Shown here: in pieces, positions 1 through 13,955 of the stretch
Position numbering within the stretch: the stretch's first letter is position 1
Layout of the letters: the number at the start of each line of letters is the position of its first letter
Origin: Epiperipatus broadwayi
Lineage: Eukaryota; Onychophora; Udeonychophora; Euonychophora; Peripatidae
Direction of reading: 5' to 3'
Length of the DNA stretch: 64,000 nt
NCBI GenBank assembly: GCA_028023455.1
Contig: JAQFVV010000948.1
Span: 1 to 64,000, forward strand
Translations under genes and position numbers: made by a program
Notes under the pieces: generated by a model
The model's database searches: none
What the model saw: the letters and a program-made list of their open reading frames with translations, nothing else
Told to the model about the DNA's origin: nothing

Positions 1-1317
1 AAACTTAATATGAATCTGATTAATGGTTTTATTTTATTTAAACATTAGAGATATTGTAAGTTTATAGAACATTGTGAAAATGTTGTTATAACTTGTTAGG
101 AACTAGTTTATTTAAGTACAGAATATCATTAAATTTTAAATAAATTTACATTACTATCTGTAATATTTGATTAATAGCATCTATCAGAACTTAGTTATTT
201 GTTGATTTGAATTTGGTTTATTCAATTACAAATTAAATAGATATCTTATCCATATTTCATTGTTTAGAACAATGATATAAGATTTCACAGCTTTCTGTAG
301 TTTACTTTGGATAATGAATACATTTTGTGATATTTGAGGTGACAATCTTGTTTTTTTCTTTTGTTTTAAATATTCTCTAAATAAACTAGGTTGTAATAAA
401 CATTGTCATCGGTATCTAATTTTAGTGTAGTGTACAATCTAAATAATTATTTATTGGAAACATTGTTATTGCATAGTGTAACTAACAATTGAGCTACATA
501 ATTTTTACAGGTTATGGCAGAGTTACTATTCATTGGTACATCATTTGCTCTGTTATAAATAATATTTATACCATAAGGGAATTTCTTCATTATCTTTTAT
601 TTTAATTTGTGTCAATAATAAATGGTTCTCTCAAACCTCTAGGGTAGATTTTTTTTATTACAAATGCTGACCAAATCAGTGGAAAGATAATGGAGTAGAA
701 GATCAATTATTATTTAATTACAAAATGGCTCCCAAATCTGTAGGGCTATCAATTAAGAGGGTAGCATCATGATTATTTCATTACAATATATATGTATATA
801 TGAATATATCATAATGCATATCATAGATCGGAAAAAAAGATTTGCAATAAAAAAAGCATTAAAATTATAACATAAGTATTGGAAGTTAAACAGCATTCTT
901 ATAAATATTTGATTGTCAAATTTAAATGAATTTAGAGTCATAAATGTATCTGAATCAATTAATTAAATGTCTTATTAACAAAGTTAATTAAATCTTATAA
1001 ATTATCTTAGCTTTCAACATCCATTTTTCTTTAGTTTATATTGGTATGATGTTGATAATTTTCCAGAAATGTAATATTTTTTATGAATTGAACAATGAAG
1101 CTTCAAGGAATCATGCTAAAGTATTTAAGCTAATTTTTGGGAGAAGCATGAGAATGGGGAGTTAGTTATCTTTCTACAAATGCATGTCAACTGATACAAA
1201 GTCTTTGCAGTGTTTGTAGCCAAGTATTGCTTTCTCTTTGCATACTATTTAAAGTCTAGGTTGGCTTTTCTTAAGTGTTCTCTATTCAAAATTATGATGC
1301 TAACTTAAATTTTTCAG
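1..1317. other. AT-rich DNA with a degenerate short tandem repeat
   Basis: I see no convincing gene here. Around 645-790 three diverged units of roughly 50-70 bp follow one another. Each begins with a GGGTAG/GGAGTAG-like stretch and contains an ATTACAAA(A)TG core. A splice-acceptor-like tract ends at 512 and is followed by a 16-codon open stretch ending in TAA at about 560. In such AT-rich DNA that is weak evidence for an exon. Confidence 0.5.
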
Positions 1318-1388
1318 ACATAGTACTGGCAATGATGCTTACTATTTTTGTTGTTTTGGGAATTACAATGGCGCTGAAATCACCGTAA
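1318..1388 (+). CDS. Possible 3'-terminal coding exon with one membrane helix
   Basis: This is a candidate terminal exon of an otherwise unseen plus-strand gene. A T-rich tract ending in TTTTTCAG precedes 1318. In the frame starting with the split codon AC, the exon reads IVLAMMLTIFVVLGITMAL followed by three residues and TAA at 1386-1388. Those residues form one strongly hydrophobic helix of about 19 residues with a very short tail. An AATAAA polyadenylation signal lies near 1576, about 190 bases after the stop, followed by GT-rich DNA. These features together suit a 3' end, but short open frames with acceptor-like tracts arise easily by chance here. I see no confident upstream exon. Confidence 0.3.
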
Positions 1389-1804
1389 CTTGTTTTCATC
1401 ATTTTGAGCAATCTATAAAATTATATTACCATATGTATTTTTTTGTCATAGAAATCACTTTAAAATTATTAGGTAAAAACAAAATCTAAGGATTTCAGTA
1501 TTACATCGAAATTTAGAATATTACAGTATATAATTTGTGTATAAAAGAAACCAGTACTGCTCCATTTTGTTCTCAATAAAAGTTACAATTTCTGATTGGT
1601 GGAAGATTTATCTTTAGGACAATTATTCAAATTTGTCATTTGAAAAAGAAAAATTATAATTTTCAATAATTTGTTTACATAATGTTGCCATATTTCTGTA
1701 AAATACTTATTTTAAACCCAAAACCTATGTGACTTCAATTAGATTTTATTTGTAATATTTGAATACAAGTATAATTTATATACTTGGAATTTAGATGTAA
1801 TTAC

Positions 1805-2006
1805 AATGAATTTGAACACAGACATTCAAGATCTCTTCAGCTATCCACTCTATCTCATCAATTAATGAGTTTTGGTTCAGGATGAAATATGTATATTGGA
1901 AATCATTTTTCTTTTTCACATGTGTGTAGTCATGTATATTGGTTGCATGAAATAGAGTGGATAACTGAACAGAGCTTGAAACACTGTATTTAAATCCCCT
2001 ATAATT
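1805..2006. repeat. Foldback repeat, short internally deleted copy (family F)
   Basis: The two ends are imperfect inverted repeats of about 50 bp. The left arm runs from a TTTGAACACAGAC motif to CCACTCTATCTCAT. The right arm, from ATGAAATAGAGTGGAT to AAATCCCCTATAAT, is its reverse complement with scattered changes. The roughly 95-bp centre shares an ATGAAATATGTATATTGG stretch with the longer copies at 2.45, 11.0 and 11.9 kb. No coding capacity. It looks like a non-autonomous, internally deleted relative of those copies. Confidence 0.7.
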
Positions 2007-2450
2007 AGATTTTATTTGAAAATATTTATTTTTAATTAAGACAAATCCTAAAACATTTGTCTAACCTAAATTTCTTTTGAATTTCAAAAATGGAATTTAA
2101 AAAAGAAATATTTCATTACATTAACTTTTTGAATAAATAAATTTACATCCAATAATGCAAAGCACCATTGTTAAAGTTAAGAACTCCATTTAATAAATTG
2201 TTTTTCTATTTTTCCAAGTACAAATATTAACTTTTAAAATGTCTATCATTTAAAACATCACATTTGTAACAAATAATGTGAAGATTATCAATATATCTTA
2301 TAGAAAAAAGCTTTAATTGTAAAAATAATATGTAAATATGGTTGATATTTTCACTAGGGTCTTTAAAATGAAAAGGGGGGATATGTGATTAACATTTCAA
2401 AATAACTAATTGTTTAAATTTGTCCCAATTTATAAACTTTTATGTAATAT

Positions 2451-2934
2451 AGGGGATTTGAACACAGACTTTCAAGCTCCCTTCAACCACCCACTCTATC
2501 TCATACAACTTATACACATGACCACACACATATAAAAAAGTAAATGATTTCCAATATACATATTTTGTGGTGAACCAGCACTCATCGGTTGATCCAGATA
2601 ATCATCTCCCACACACATATATAACTAGTGCTTGGTTTATATTAAGATAGTAAATCTTAATATTTTAATGGCCAGACCTCTATCTTTACCCTTCAACTCT
2701 TCAGCCATTTATATTATTGAAAATCTGATCATGGAATGCTCAAAGCTCTTGTTAATGCTAATATTATTGTCATGCCTATGTTGACTTTAAGTCACTCTGA
2801 CTCCTCATATAAAGGACCTTGTTCATTTAAATATCCTTTTTTTACATGTATGTGGTCATGTGTATTGGTTGTATGAAATAGAGTGGATGGCCAAAGAGAG
2901 CTTAAAAGTTTGTGTTCAAACCTCCTATATTATA
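2451..2934. repeat. Foldback repeat, long copy with about 95-bp inverted ends (family F)
   Basis: This unit of about 484 bp has terminal inverted repeats of roughly 95 bp. Both begin TATAGG(G/A)G.TTTGAACACA and include CCACTCTAT(C/T)TCATACAA, CACATGACCACA and an A-rich run. The interior is the reverse complement of the two copies near 11.0 and 11.9 kb, including the TCTTAATAT and GAGCAT.(C/T)CAT.ATCAGATTTTC blocks. The terminal GTGTTCAAATCCC string resembles an RNA polymerase III B box, so a tRNA-derived origin is possible, but I find no good A box at the right place. Non-coding and non-autonomous. Confidence 0.75.
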
Positions 2935-3435
2935 TCTAGACTTCAGGAATATAAAATATACTTGTATTTAAAACTTTTATTTGTAAATGCATTTAATTTT
3001 TTATAAATATTATTCTATCGTTCTTTTTGTTATTCAAACTTTTTAATTGATTCATTTTTTTATAATCTGCCTTATCTTTATCTTTATACAAAGTTATTTG
3101 TCTATTTTCCTCTTTCTAATTAATTAAAAGAGTAAAATTTATCAAAAAACACTTTTTTAATATATTTTCAAAACAATCTGGGATTTTTTTCAAGTTAAAA
3201 TTATTTCTGTTTATTAATTAAAATATATAAAATCTATATTTCATAAAAGTTTAATCTTACCTTTATTTTTTTCCATTATTATTTATTTTTTAAATTACAT
3301 ATACATTTATGATGGATTGTCACAATATGCATATATTAAATTTATTAATAAATTTATATAAAATAATTAATTATAGGGTATTCATTACTTGAAATACAAG
3401 TAGAATTATGCTATTTCAAACAATATACATTTTTA

Positions 3436-3512
3436 ATAATAGTAATAAGAGGAAATGAAGAAAGAGGAAGAGGAGGAAGAGAAAGAAGAAGATGAGGAGG
3501 AGGAAGAATGAA
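3436..3512 (+). repeat. Purine-only tract (GAA/GGA-rich)
   Basis: About 75 bases are almost exclusively A and G, as imperfect GAA/GGA triplets, followed by a short GATGAT run. Such strand-asymmetric polypurine tracts can form triplex DNA or arise by slippage. No gene is evident in it. Confidence 0.7.
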
Positions 3513-6500
3513 AAAATCATGGTGATGATGATGACAATTTTATAAAACTTTTTTTTAAATTGATCATTTAAAAAAGATATGACTTAATACATCATAGCAA
3601 TAAAAGTTTGTATTTATTTTTCTGTACAAATCAGATTTACCAAAAGAGTTGTATGATAGACTTCTGCCTATACTGACTTTACTGTAATATCATTTTTTAC
3701 ATTTATTTTTATTTTGTTACAAATGTTTAATTTTACTAGAAAAATAATTAATAGACTACATTTGGGATAATAAATTACTATTATAGTAAAATATCTTTAG
3801 TCTTACTTCAGTATAATACTAATAATAAGTGGCTTATTGTTATATGCATTTATGAATATAAAAAAATATCCCTGATTAATTTAATGAGAAGAAAAAAAAA
3901 AACTAAGAACTTTTTCTGTCTTGATTGCAGGTCCTAATATATACACGCACACAAACATATTTCTATGAAATATTAATACTGATAATATAAGCCTATTTGT
4001 GGAACAACTAAATCTAAAAATGTTACTATGATAATTTACAAGCCAGACTCAAAGAATCACTTAAAAGAATATAAAAATAACTTTCACATTTATCAATGCC
4101 AATTATAGACGTTGGTATTGATACAAGAAAATAGGCCTTGTATATAAGTCCATTTCCATGATCTTTTGGGAATTTGGCTGATGATTTATCATAGTAAGGT
4201 TTTCAGACTTGTTTTTTCCATGAATAAGCTTCTATATGTTAGATTTTTTGCCTAAAAGGCACTTTGGCATAATTAAGCTAGAAGATGGCTTTGTTCAAGT
4301 GGTAACAATTGATCACTATCCCTAGTAGTTTTCCACTGTTGCTATTTTATAGCAATTTATTCTAAAATATCAAATTTGTAATTATATTTTAAAATAATGA
4401 ATCCTGTTTATAGTATTAAGATCCACAAGAGATATTGATGCAATTACATTTAACTTACATTGTACACTTATATTATAGAGTATTTTATCAATTTTCATAT
4501 TCTGTTCTTTTTAATAAGCATTAAAACAAGTAAAAAGTATTATGACTACCTTTATTCATTTTTATAAAAGTAACTATTTTAATGCAAAAAAAACTTTTCT
4601 TTTTTGATAATATTAATTATGTTTTCAAGTTATTATCAATATATTACATTTGTATCATTAATATGATTTTAAATTTGAGGTTTAAGACCAAATTTTTAAA
4701 TAAATATGAATTAATTGTTTTATAGCAATACAATGTTAGTTCAAGAATTATTAGTAATACAACGGAATCTTAAAACAATAGATTTTTTAGTCTCATATTA
4801 GACACTTTTAGTGTATGTAAAGTAAAACAGCCTTTAAATAGTCTACTATAGTACAAAAAATATTCAACTGATTCCCATAGATAAACAATAAATAAGGTGG
4901 TATTATTCACTAGGTAGGCACTTACTAATTGGTAATAATTTAAGTGTTTTTATCCTGATTGATTTTATATCAATCCAGTTATTTATTTATTAACCAATAT
5001 TAATTAGGTATTACAAAAGGCAAAACTCTCCATCCAGTAATTAGGTATCTAAAAGAAAACATCTAAGGTTAACTAGAACCTTAAAAAAATTCAAAATTTA
5101 TTTGATTATATTTTTTTAATTCCAAGTCATATTCTCAGCAAGCAAATATATCATCACTGAACTGGGGGGAATTTTTTACTTTATATATGTATCAGTTTGT
5201 CTCATTAATCTCAGTTTATAGAAAATACGTTTGATCTAAAGTTATTTTTATTGTAAGACAACACATTACATGAAAATAAAGTACAATTTTTAAAAAGCAG
5301 AAATTATCATATGCCAAACGCTACAAGCCAATGACAACAAAAATATTTATATTATTCCAGTTCTAAATTTTAATAAAACTAGATTAAATAGGAAATCTAT
5401 ACACAAGCACACATGCATATATATTTACGTATCTTACATGTATCATCTAAGCATAATATAAAAATCAAATTGATTATATATTAAAATTAAGATTATTTGC
5501 TTTACTCTAATTTTTAAAAAATTACATTTCTACTTTTTTAAATTAATTCATAAAATATACTTGGACAAAAAATGATAAATGTGTTGTACACCGTGTCTAG
5601 AAATGTCTGAATTTTAGGCTATTAGTGTAATCCATATCGTAATTACTTGATCCTTGTTAAGACTAAACGTCCATTTTAAATATCTATCTTCGAGTAAACA
5701 AATTATCATACGGTTAGTTACATTGTGAAATGACGTTTGAACATCTAAGACTGTATTCGACAGATCCACTCAACTTAATAAACTCAGAATGAATGCAATT
5801 ATTTGACAGAATTTAATTTATATACAGTATATGAATATGTGTTTTTATTGCATACATAATATATTGTATGCCATTTTCTATAAATATTATCAGTATTATT
5901 CATTTTTAAAAAATAGCAATATAATTTAAAAATGAAACAAGCTCTTTTAATTGTTAATGTAATTATTGCAGTTTGGAAATTTTTACTTAGATTAATTAGT
6001 TAAGTAATTATTATTTTAAATGAAATGTTTGTAAATAGATTAATTTTGACTAAAACTGTCTTAAAAATTCTCTTCGGTTTTTAGACAAGAGGTTGATAAA
6101 TATTTATTATTTCATCTACTCCAGACAGAAGATAAAAAAAAAAAAAAAACAATAAAAAGAATAAGTAATCATCGAGTTGTTAACAAAGTCAGTTTTATTC
6201 GCAAATGAAAACTATATATATAGGTTAAAATTAATATTGCAGATTATTATAAAAAGAATATGATAATAAAAAAGCTGTGAAAATAAAAAACAAAGTAAAA
6301 GACTTTTCAAATAATCCATTGCAAGCAAAGGTCATTCATTACATACTTCTAGAGAAGCAGAAAAAAAAATGTTTTGTTACTCAAATGATTCATAACATTC
6401 AGCATAGGAAATAACAGCACAAAACTGATCCATAGACCTTCAGCTCTCCAGCTCATTATCTTCTAAAACCATGCAGAGCAGGAATATTGTGAAGAAGATA

Positions 6501-9500
6501 TACAACATTAAATGTTCTTCCAATTAGATGAAAAAGCAGTAAGGCAAAATTCACTTCTATTAAAAGACTTATACTGCTATTATAAAAGCCTAATATTGTT
6601 GTTAATTGAATAGACATTTAGTAGTTCTCACATGGCTATATGTTAAATTTTGTACACCAAGGTACATTTATTTGCAAAAAATAGATAATAAGACCAACTA
6701 TTTGGCTTGTTGACTAAACAAATTAAATACAGTAGAAGAAATCAATAAAATTGAATTAATATGTTGTTTGTTGCATTTTAATAGGTAAACATCAGATTGA
6801 ATTGATTTATATTGCAATAATAGATAATAATAAAAAGCTATTTTTTTAACTTGTTCATTATGAATTCCATTTTGACAAAATCCCTAATTGCAGTCTCAAG
6901 TATGCAATATTTTATTTTTACAAACAAACTTTTATTTTATATCATATCATGATAATCTTTGCATTATTTATTATAAATATAAGTTTATAAATGAAAAACA
7001 TTTTTAAAAGGTAATATTTTAACTTTGCAAATATAGAAAAAAATGCTAAAGTAAAATACATAATGAGAATAATAATTTGTTCTTACTGGGTGATTGCCTT
7101 TTCCAATTAAAACATACTGAATGAATTGTTTCTTATTTTAATGTCATTTTAAAATCAGAATAAATTTATGTTCTATCATCATAAAGTAATGAAAGTTTGT
7201 TTAAAAATAACTTATTAATATTAAAATATCACAAAAAAATTCTGCATTGGTGTTTATGAAAGCAATTTTTTTCAGTGAATCAATTACAAATTCCAGTTTA
7301 ACATAATTACAGTTATTGTTGACTTTTTTTTAAAAACAAACCTCTTCAAATAAAATTTAATTATAAATAGTTTTGGTTTAAAATAACTATTTTACAAATA
7401 TGTTGCATAAGTCATCCAAATATGTAAATAAATTATAGAGAATGTACTATTTTTCTTTTTAAAGTATCAAAACAAAAAAATGTTTACTCTCAAAGCCTGA
7501 GGACAAAGAATCTGCCAATCAGTGGCATTGTTGGTTTCTTTTTATTATAATACAATCCAATCAGTAATATTGTCAGATCCTTTGAATTATGACATATCTA
7601 TGATTATTATCTTCACATGTTTTAAACTAATAAATCAATATAAATTTTAATTCCAGTTTTTGCCATTAAATTAATGCAAAACAGTGCTACAGATGTCCCC
7701 AGAAGAACAAAAAGCTGAAAGTTATAGCAGCACCATCAGAATATGTTTAAAAAAATCAAATTGGAAGTGAGCAGATTAAATAGTCTATTATAGGGATAAC
7801 AGCCTTTAATAAAGTAATAGTAAAAAAGAAGGAAGTAGTCACTAGGCTTGCCAATTACTAGATATTGAGGGTTTGAGCTGTTTATTCATCTTTAGCTAAA
7901 AATGTAGATATCCATTTACTGACCAATGTTGAATGATCAGTTGAGTAATGTGTCAATTATCTGGAAAAAAATTCAAGCCTGTTGAAAATTGTTCAGTGTG
8001 GTTTCAAAGCAAATCATAATCATGGCAAGCAGATGTCTAGTGATACAATATAATAACTTTATATGTATTATACTATATTTTAATATGAAATCATATTATT
8101 CTTTGTCTTGACAAATGACATCACATTATTTATTTATAAATATTAATTCTTATTTATTTATGAATAATTTATTTATTATTATTACAGTTTTCCTATTATT
8201 AAACAACTTAATTTTTAATTTATTAACTGAACTAAAATATATTTTAAAATAATGATTAAATAGAGAAAGTATTTTACATTGGTAACAATTATTATATTAC
8301 CACCAAGCAAAAAGCAAAAAAAAATACATCAATAAAGATCAAAAAATTAATTAACTGCTGAAAATTATATAGAACCATTTAATATACTAATCAATCAAAA
8401 CAAACAGTGAATTAACTATAAAAAAATTTTAATGTGAGAATTACTATACTCTCAATTATTATAGCCATATTATTTATTCATTATTTAAATTCTGTATAAA
8501 TTTAAACAGTATAGAGGATTCAGAAATTATCTTTTGCATAAATCAAAAACTCATCAAATTAATATACTATTAATGAAAACTCTAATTTATAAAATGTAAA
8601 TCAAATAATATCTATGCTTTTGCATAATTATTTTTTAAACAATCACAAAGTCAAATATTATATTTTATAAGTGAAATTTTATTTTTAATAAAATAAGTAG
8701 ATTTAATTCCTTACCTTTTTTTATTATTATAAAATATATTTATAAATTATACATTCTTAATATAAATACAATATGACATTAGAGATTGAATTGATCATGG
8801 ATTTATTGGAAGAAAAATAATAATATTAATAATAATCAATTTGTTTATTACTTGGGAGTTCATAAGAGACTCTAGCATTCAAAATGTCAAAGTGGTTTAT
8901 AATCCATGGGCACTGAGATAAGTCAGCCACTCTAAAGAACTGCAGAGAATAATTATGGCTATTAAATATGAATTGTCAAAATATTTTACAAAGTTTGTAA
9001 AATAGTTATATAAGTCTGTATTTTAATTATTACTGCCATGTGTATTTTATAATAGAATAGAGGACTCAAGAGTCATTAGGTTATTCATTGCTTCTAAGCT
9101 GATTTAAAGTAAAAAAAATCAGTTCTATCACTTGGATGAAACTGCTATATTAAAACATTGCTTTGAAGTATACTATTAAATGGCAATATGATTATAACCA
9201 TTAAGCATCACATGATCACATTTCCTATACTAGCACATTAATTGTGGAGAGTTTTGCTCTGTTTATCAATATGATTATACATAGTAAGGAATGAAATAGA
9301 TTCAAACATGTAATAGTAGTGCATCTGTCTGCTATGTATATGACTTGAGTTTGAATTACAACTGATTGTATTTAATTTTTTTAAAAGAGGTTTAGAAATT
9401 TTGTTTTTGCATAGCTGGTCTAAAGCAAATAAATCTAAAATTGGTCAGTAAATTAGTATCTAGGTAAATAAAAATGTCATTATAAGTTCCTGAGCAATTA

Positions 9501-11004
9501 CTATATGATTATTTTAAAATTAATTATTGATGCACTAAAACTTAAAATATGCATTTTCAACACATAATATTTCTATTTTCTTCTTAATAAGTAAATATGT
9601 AAAGCATTCTGTATTAGCATAATGTACTGAATAGATCTTTTTTAAAGTAACATGTATTACTTTTGGTTTACCTTTAATTAATTTTATAATAGTTAAATTA
9701 AGTTTGTTTAGAGTCATTTCATCTAATATTTCAGCATTTGGAATGCACCCTAGGTTGTATCTGAAGCACTCTAGATTTTTCCAAATATTTTAGCTAATAT
9801 TCAAAATCTATTTCTAAATCAATTATTTTTATAACGCTTTATGTTTTAATAAACTTGCTAATTATATTTTTATTTTGTATAAAATGGGTATTTTCATCTA
9901 GATTTGATTATCCAATTAATCCATTTTTCAAATTACTTTCAGTTGTGTTTAATTTATATGATCAATATCATAGTATTTTGACTTTTTCAATTCTTGAAAA
10001 AAAATGCAAGGACTTAAAAAAAATTACAGCTAACACAGTATCTCTTATTGTGTGCCCTGGTAATTCACTTGGAAATGTTTGTCACTCACAGATCTAAATG
10101 TTTCTCAATAAAAATTATCTCAGTTCATTTAATTAATATTTTTATACATATAATTGTTACAATAATACTCATATTGTATCTACGAAACAAATAACTACAT
10201 TCCAAATTTTTTTAGTTATACTTATGATATCATAGATATACAAATAATAAAAAATATAAAATTAAAACAATATCTCTAAAAATAATAATTATTTATTAGA
10301 AAAATAAATATCAGCGCATTCAAAAATATATACTTTTATATGCTATCTTTTATTTACATTAGGAACCTGCACACATTTTATCTTCTGCTTCATTTTATTA
10401 ACAAAGGCATTACTATCCATACATATGACCTGAAGGTTAAGTTTGAATCTTATGAACTTTGAAACATTTTAAGATAATAAACAGATTTAAGATTTTTTTT
10501 TTCAAGTTGATGGTTTATTGCCAGTCCAGGTAGTCATCTAATTGTTATTTGTAAGTGAATATCTAGAAATTCTTAATTAAAGGGATTTGATTCCAGATAA
10601 ATGTTAGTAAGCTAGATAATGGTAATATGATACAGATTTTCTTCTTATGAGAAAAATGTTACTTTATTAGCACTAAGCTCAAGGTCATGGTCAATTTACT
10701 TCCATTTACTGCATATAGACCTGCTCAAGACATACATAAAGCAAAAAAGCTACAAAAAGACAACATTAAATCATGTAATAAAATAATTCTATAGTTGGAC
10801 TACCAACAGCTATATAAGCACTGAACACATTTATATTTTAAAATTATTTTTGTAATCAAACAAGGAAAAAAAAAATTTATAGTAAAACTATGTTTAAGTT
10901 TTCTTTGAAGGTAAGTTAAAATAATTAAGCATTAAATGCTATCTTACTTGAGCATTTCTTGTAGTAATCTGCATTTGCTTTCTACTTTCCTATGACAATT
11001 ATCT
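3513..11004. other. Gene-poor AT-rich stretch
   Basis: No open frame with family resemblance, no RNA gene and no large repeat could be recognised on either strand. A few splice-like arrangements exist, for example a minus-strand 30-base open segment at 7087-7116 between CAG and GTAAGA. They are no better than expected by chance in AT-rich DNA. A weak tRNA-like string, with an AGTTTGAATTAC B-box-like core near 9350, could be an old SINE remnant. The composition suits an intron or intergenic DNA. Confidence 0.5.
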
Positions 11005-11335
11005 TAGCTTCAGGTAGCCTTTGAGCATTACATCATCGGATTTTTAATTGGATGAATGGTTGAAGAGTTGAAGTGTAGAACGGATTGAAGCCTGGCCATT
11101 AAAGTATGAAGATTGGTTATCTTAATATATATCTGAGCACTTATTGCATATATGTGTAGAGATGATAATCTGGACCAACTGATAATTGCTTGTTTAGCAT
11201 GAAATACATATTTTAGTAATTATTTATCTTTTTGACATATATGTGTTCAAAGGTATCAATATTATGATATGGACTGGAGAGTGATGGGTTATGTGAAATT
11301 CTGTGCTCATATACCCTATATATTAGATCATAAAA
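11005..11335 (+). repeat. Dispersed repeat copy (family F)
   Basis: About 330 bp align along their whole length with 11972-12298 in the same orientation and with the interior plus one end of 2451-2934 in reverse. Shared blocks include CCTTTGAGCATT, TATCTTAATATATATCTGAGCAC, TCTGGACCAACTGAT and TTTAGCATGAAATACATA. The left inverted end seen at 2.45 kb is missing. No coding capacity. Confidence 0.75.
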
Positions 11336-11840
11336 GAATATTGATAAGATGCTCATTCATACAGGATATTTTAATGAAAAAATGTAAAGAGAAATTGACA
11401 GAAAATAAACTGACTACATAAATTATTAACAATAAACCATATGTATATAATATTAAGCTTAATTTATTTTACAATGAAATAATTAAATAAGAGGCAGAGA
11501 AGTTTATAAAAAATCATTTTCTGAATGTAATAGATTGCTCAATCACTAACCTTTTTTGATTTTAAGTATTTTTGGAACAGCAGAATAAATTTACTATTAC
11601 TTTAGATTATTATATATATAGTTATTTGTTGATACTATGTATGATATTTGTACTGTTATTTAAAAAGTACATTTTAATATAAATAATGGAATATCCAACT
11701 GTTTGTGTGTCACAACACTCAATTGGGTTCAAAACTTTCTTTTAAATCAACCAAGTAATATTTTTTTTAATTTTATGAGCCTTTTGCATTCGAATCTGCT
11801 ACCTAACATTGTACTACCTTCATAAAACAATTAATATTTG

Positions 11841-12338
11841 ATAAGCCTGTGTGTTTCAGTTATTACATAGTAGAGATGTCTGCCCATCCCTTGTGTATGT
11901 ATTAAATGGATTATGTCCTGTCCATAAGGGGTCATATTGACCTTAGGTCAACATGGGTGTGACAAAAATCTCAGCCTCAAGGTGGCCTTTGAGCATTTCA
12001 TCATCAGATTTTCAATTGGATGGATGGTTGAAGAGTATGAGTGTCGAGTAGATTGAAGCTTGTCCATTAAAGTATGAGATTTGGCTATCTTAATATATAT
12101 CTGAGCACTTATAGCATATATGTGTAGAAATGGTAATCTGGACCAACTGATGATTGCTGGTTTAGCATGAAATACATATATTGGTGATTATTTATGTTTT
12201 CAACATATATGTGTTCAAGTTATCAGTGTTATGAGATAGTGTGGAGAGAGGTGGGTCATGTGAAAGTCTGTGCTCATATATCCTATATATTACATATATA
12301 GACACAGGTATATAATAAGCCTGTGTGTTTCAGTTATT
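11841..12338 (+). repeat. Dispersed repeat insertion with 24-bp target-site duplication (family F)
   Basis: A 24-base sequence starting ATAAGCCTGTGTGTTTCAGT occurs perfectly at 11841-11864 and again at 12315-12338. The 450 bp between them include the family F body (11972-12298) plus about 105 extra left bases that match, in reverse, the GGTC...CAACATAGGCATGAC part of the 2.45-kb copy. Perfect flanking repeats of this length are what LINE-mediated (target-primed) insertion leaves. Cut-and-paste transposons normally leave only 2-10 bp. The family may therefore be SINE-like although other copies have inverted ends. Confidence 0.75.
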
Positions 12339-12740
12339 TGATTGATTATAACTTGGGCACAAATTCCTTCTCAAGGTCATTCTAACAAAATCCAAGGACA
12401 GAAAAAAATGATAGATAAGTAAAAATAATACTTACACCCTGTATGTAGCTGTCAATTTTATTTGACTATTATTAGTAAAATTCATATAATTGTCCCAAAA
12501 CTAAAATACAATGTTGGTAAAAATATTTATAGAAATATACAATAGCACTTGTATTTGCAACTGCAAACATATAGGAACTCTTTCTCACAATTTGCATGAT
12601 TTATGATCGATCTCATTCCATAGCACTTTATAATTTTTTTCTAAATCTATACTTTCACTGTATAATTATTTGTGTATATCTTAATACATACACATACATA
12701 CATACTTAGAGTATTTACTCATAAAAGAAAACGGTTATCC

Positions 12741-13389
<649 letters not shown>

Positions 13390-13840
13390 TCAACTATTTA
13401 CTTCATGTATATATCCACAGCAATAAACCAATTATAGATTACACAGTCTAGCTTAGTGTAAAAAAATATAGAAAAAGAATGAAATGAACAAATAAGTAAA
13501 AAATGCATATGCCAAATGGGATTAAAGATAATATTTTATGGTGGTTCTAGTGTATTATTTAATCCTAAATAAAAAATATCTTTATTTGCAAAGTTTCCTG
13601 GGTAAATGAATAGAGGACAAATTTTAAATTAAAAAATACTGTGAATATGATTATTACAATGTGTTTTTTTGATACTTAACTTAGAATATAAATTAGACTT
13701 AGAAACATTCTGGGAAATAATTTTATGCAAGAATATATGATCTTTTGTTTTTTGTCTCAGCATTAATATAATATATTGATCATTATTTAGATTATTTAAT
13801 TTGAAAAAATTATCAAAAACAGATTAAATATTAATAGTAG
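13390..13840. other. AT-rich spacer
   Basis: Nothing recognisable lies between the AAT array and the GGT/AGC-rich simple repeat. Confidence 0.5.
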
Positions 13841-13955
13841 TGGTGGTAGTAGTGGTAATGGTGGTGATGGTAGTGCTAGAGGTGGTGGTGGTGATGGTGG
13901 TGGTCTTAGTAGCAGTAGCAGTAGCAGCAGCAGCAGCATTAATGGCAGTAATACA
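13841..13955 (+). repeat. Degenerate (GTG/GTA/GCA) trinucleotide tract
   Basis: An imperfect run of TAG, TGG and GCA triplets. In composition and texture it resembles the (TAG)-type tails of the LINEs at 51.2-60.2 kb read in their sense direction. It may be the solo tail of a lost insertion or an independent microsatellite. Confidence 0.7.

Noticed and set aside
7087-7116. Minus-strand 30-base segment between CAG and GTAAGA (YVLIGKGNHP)
   Set aside because: Splice-like signals this close together are expected many times by chance in 64 kb of AT-rich DNA; no neighbour in phase and no family.
4830-8000. Similarity between 4830-5060 and 7770-8000 (CACTAGG, AATTACTA motifs)
   Set aside because: Only short AT-rich strings agree; I could not extend an alignment that would prove a shared repeat.
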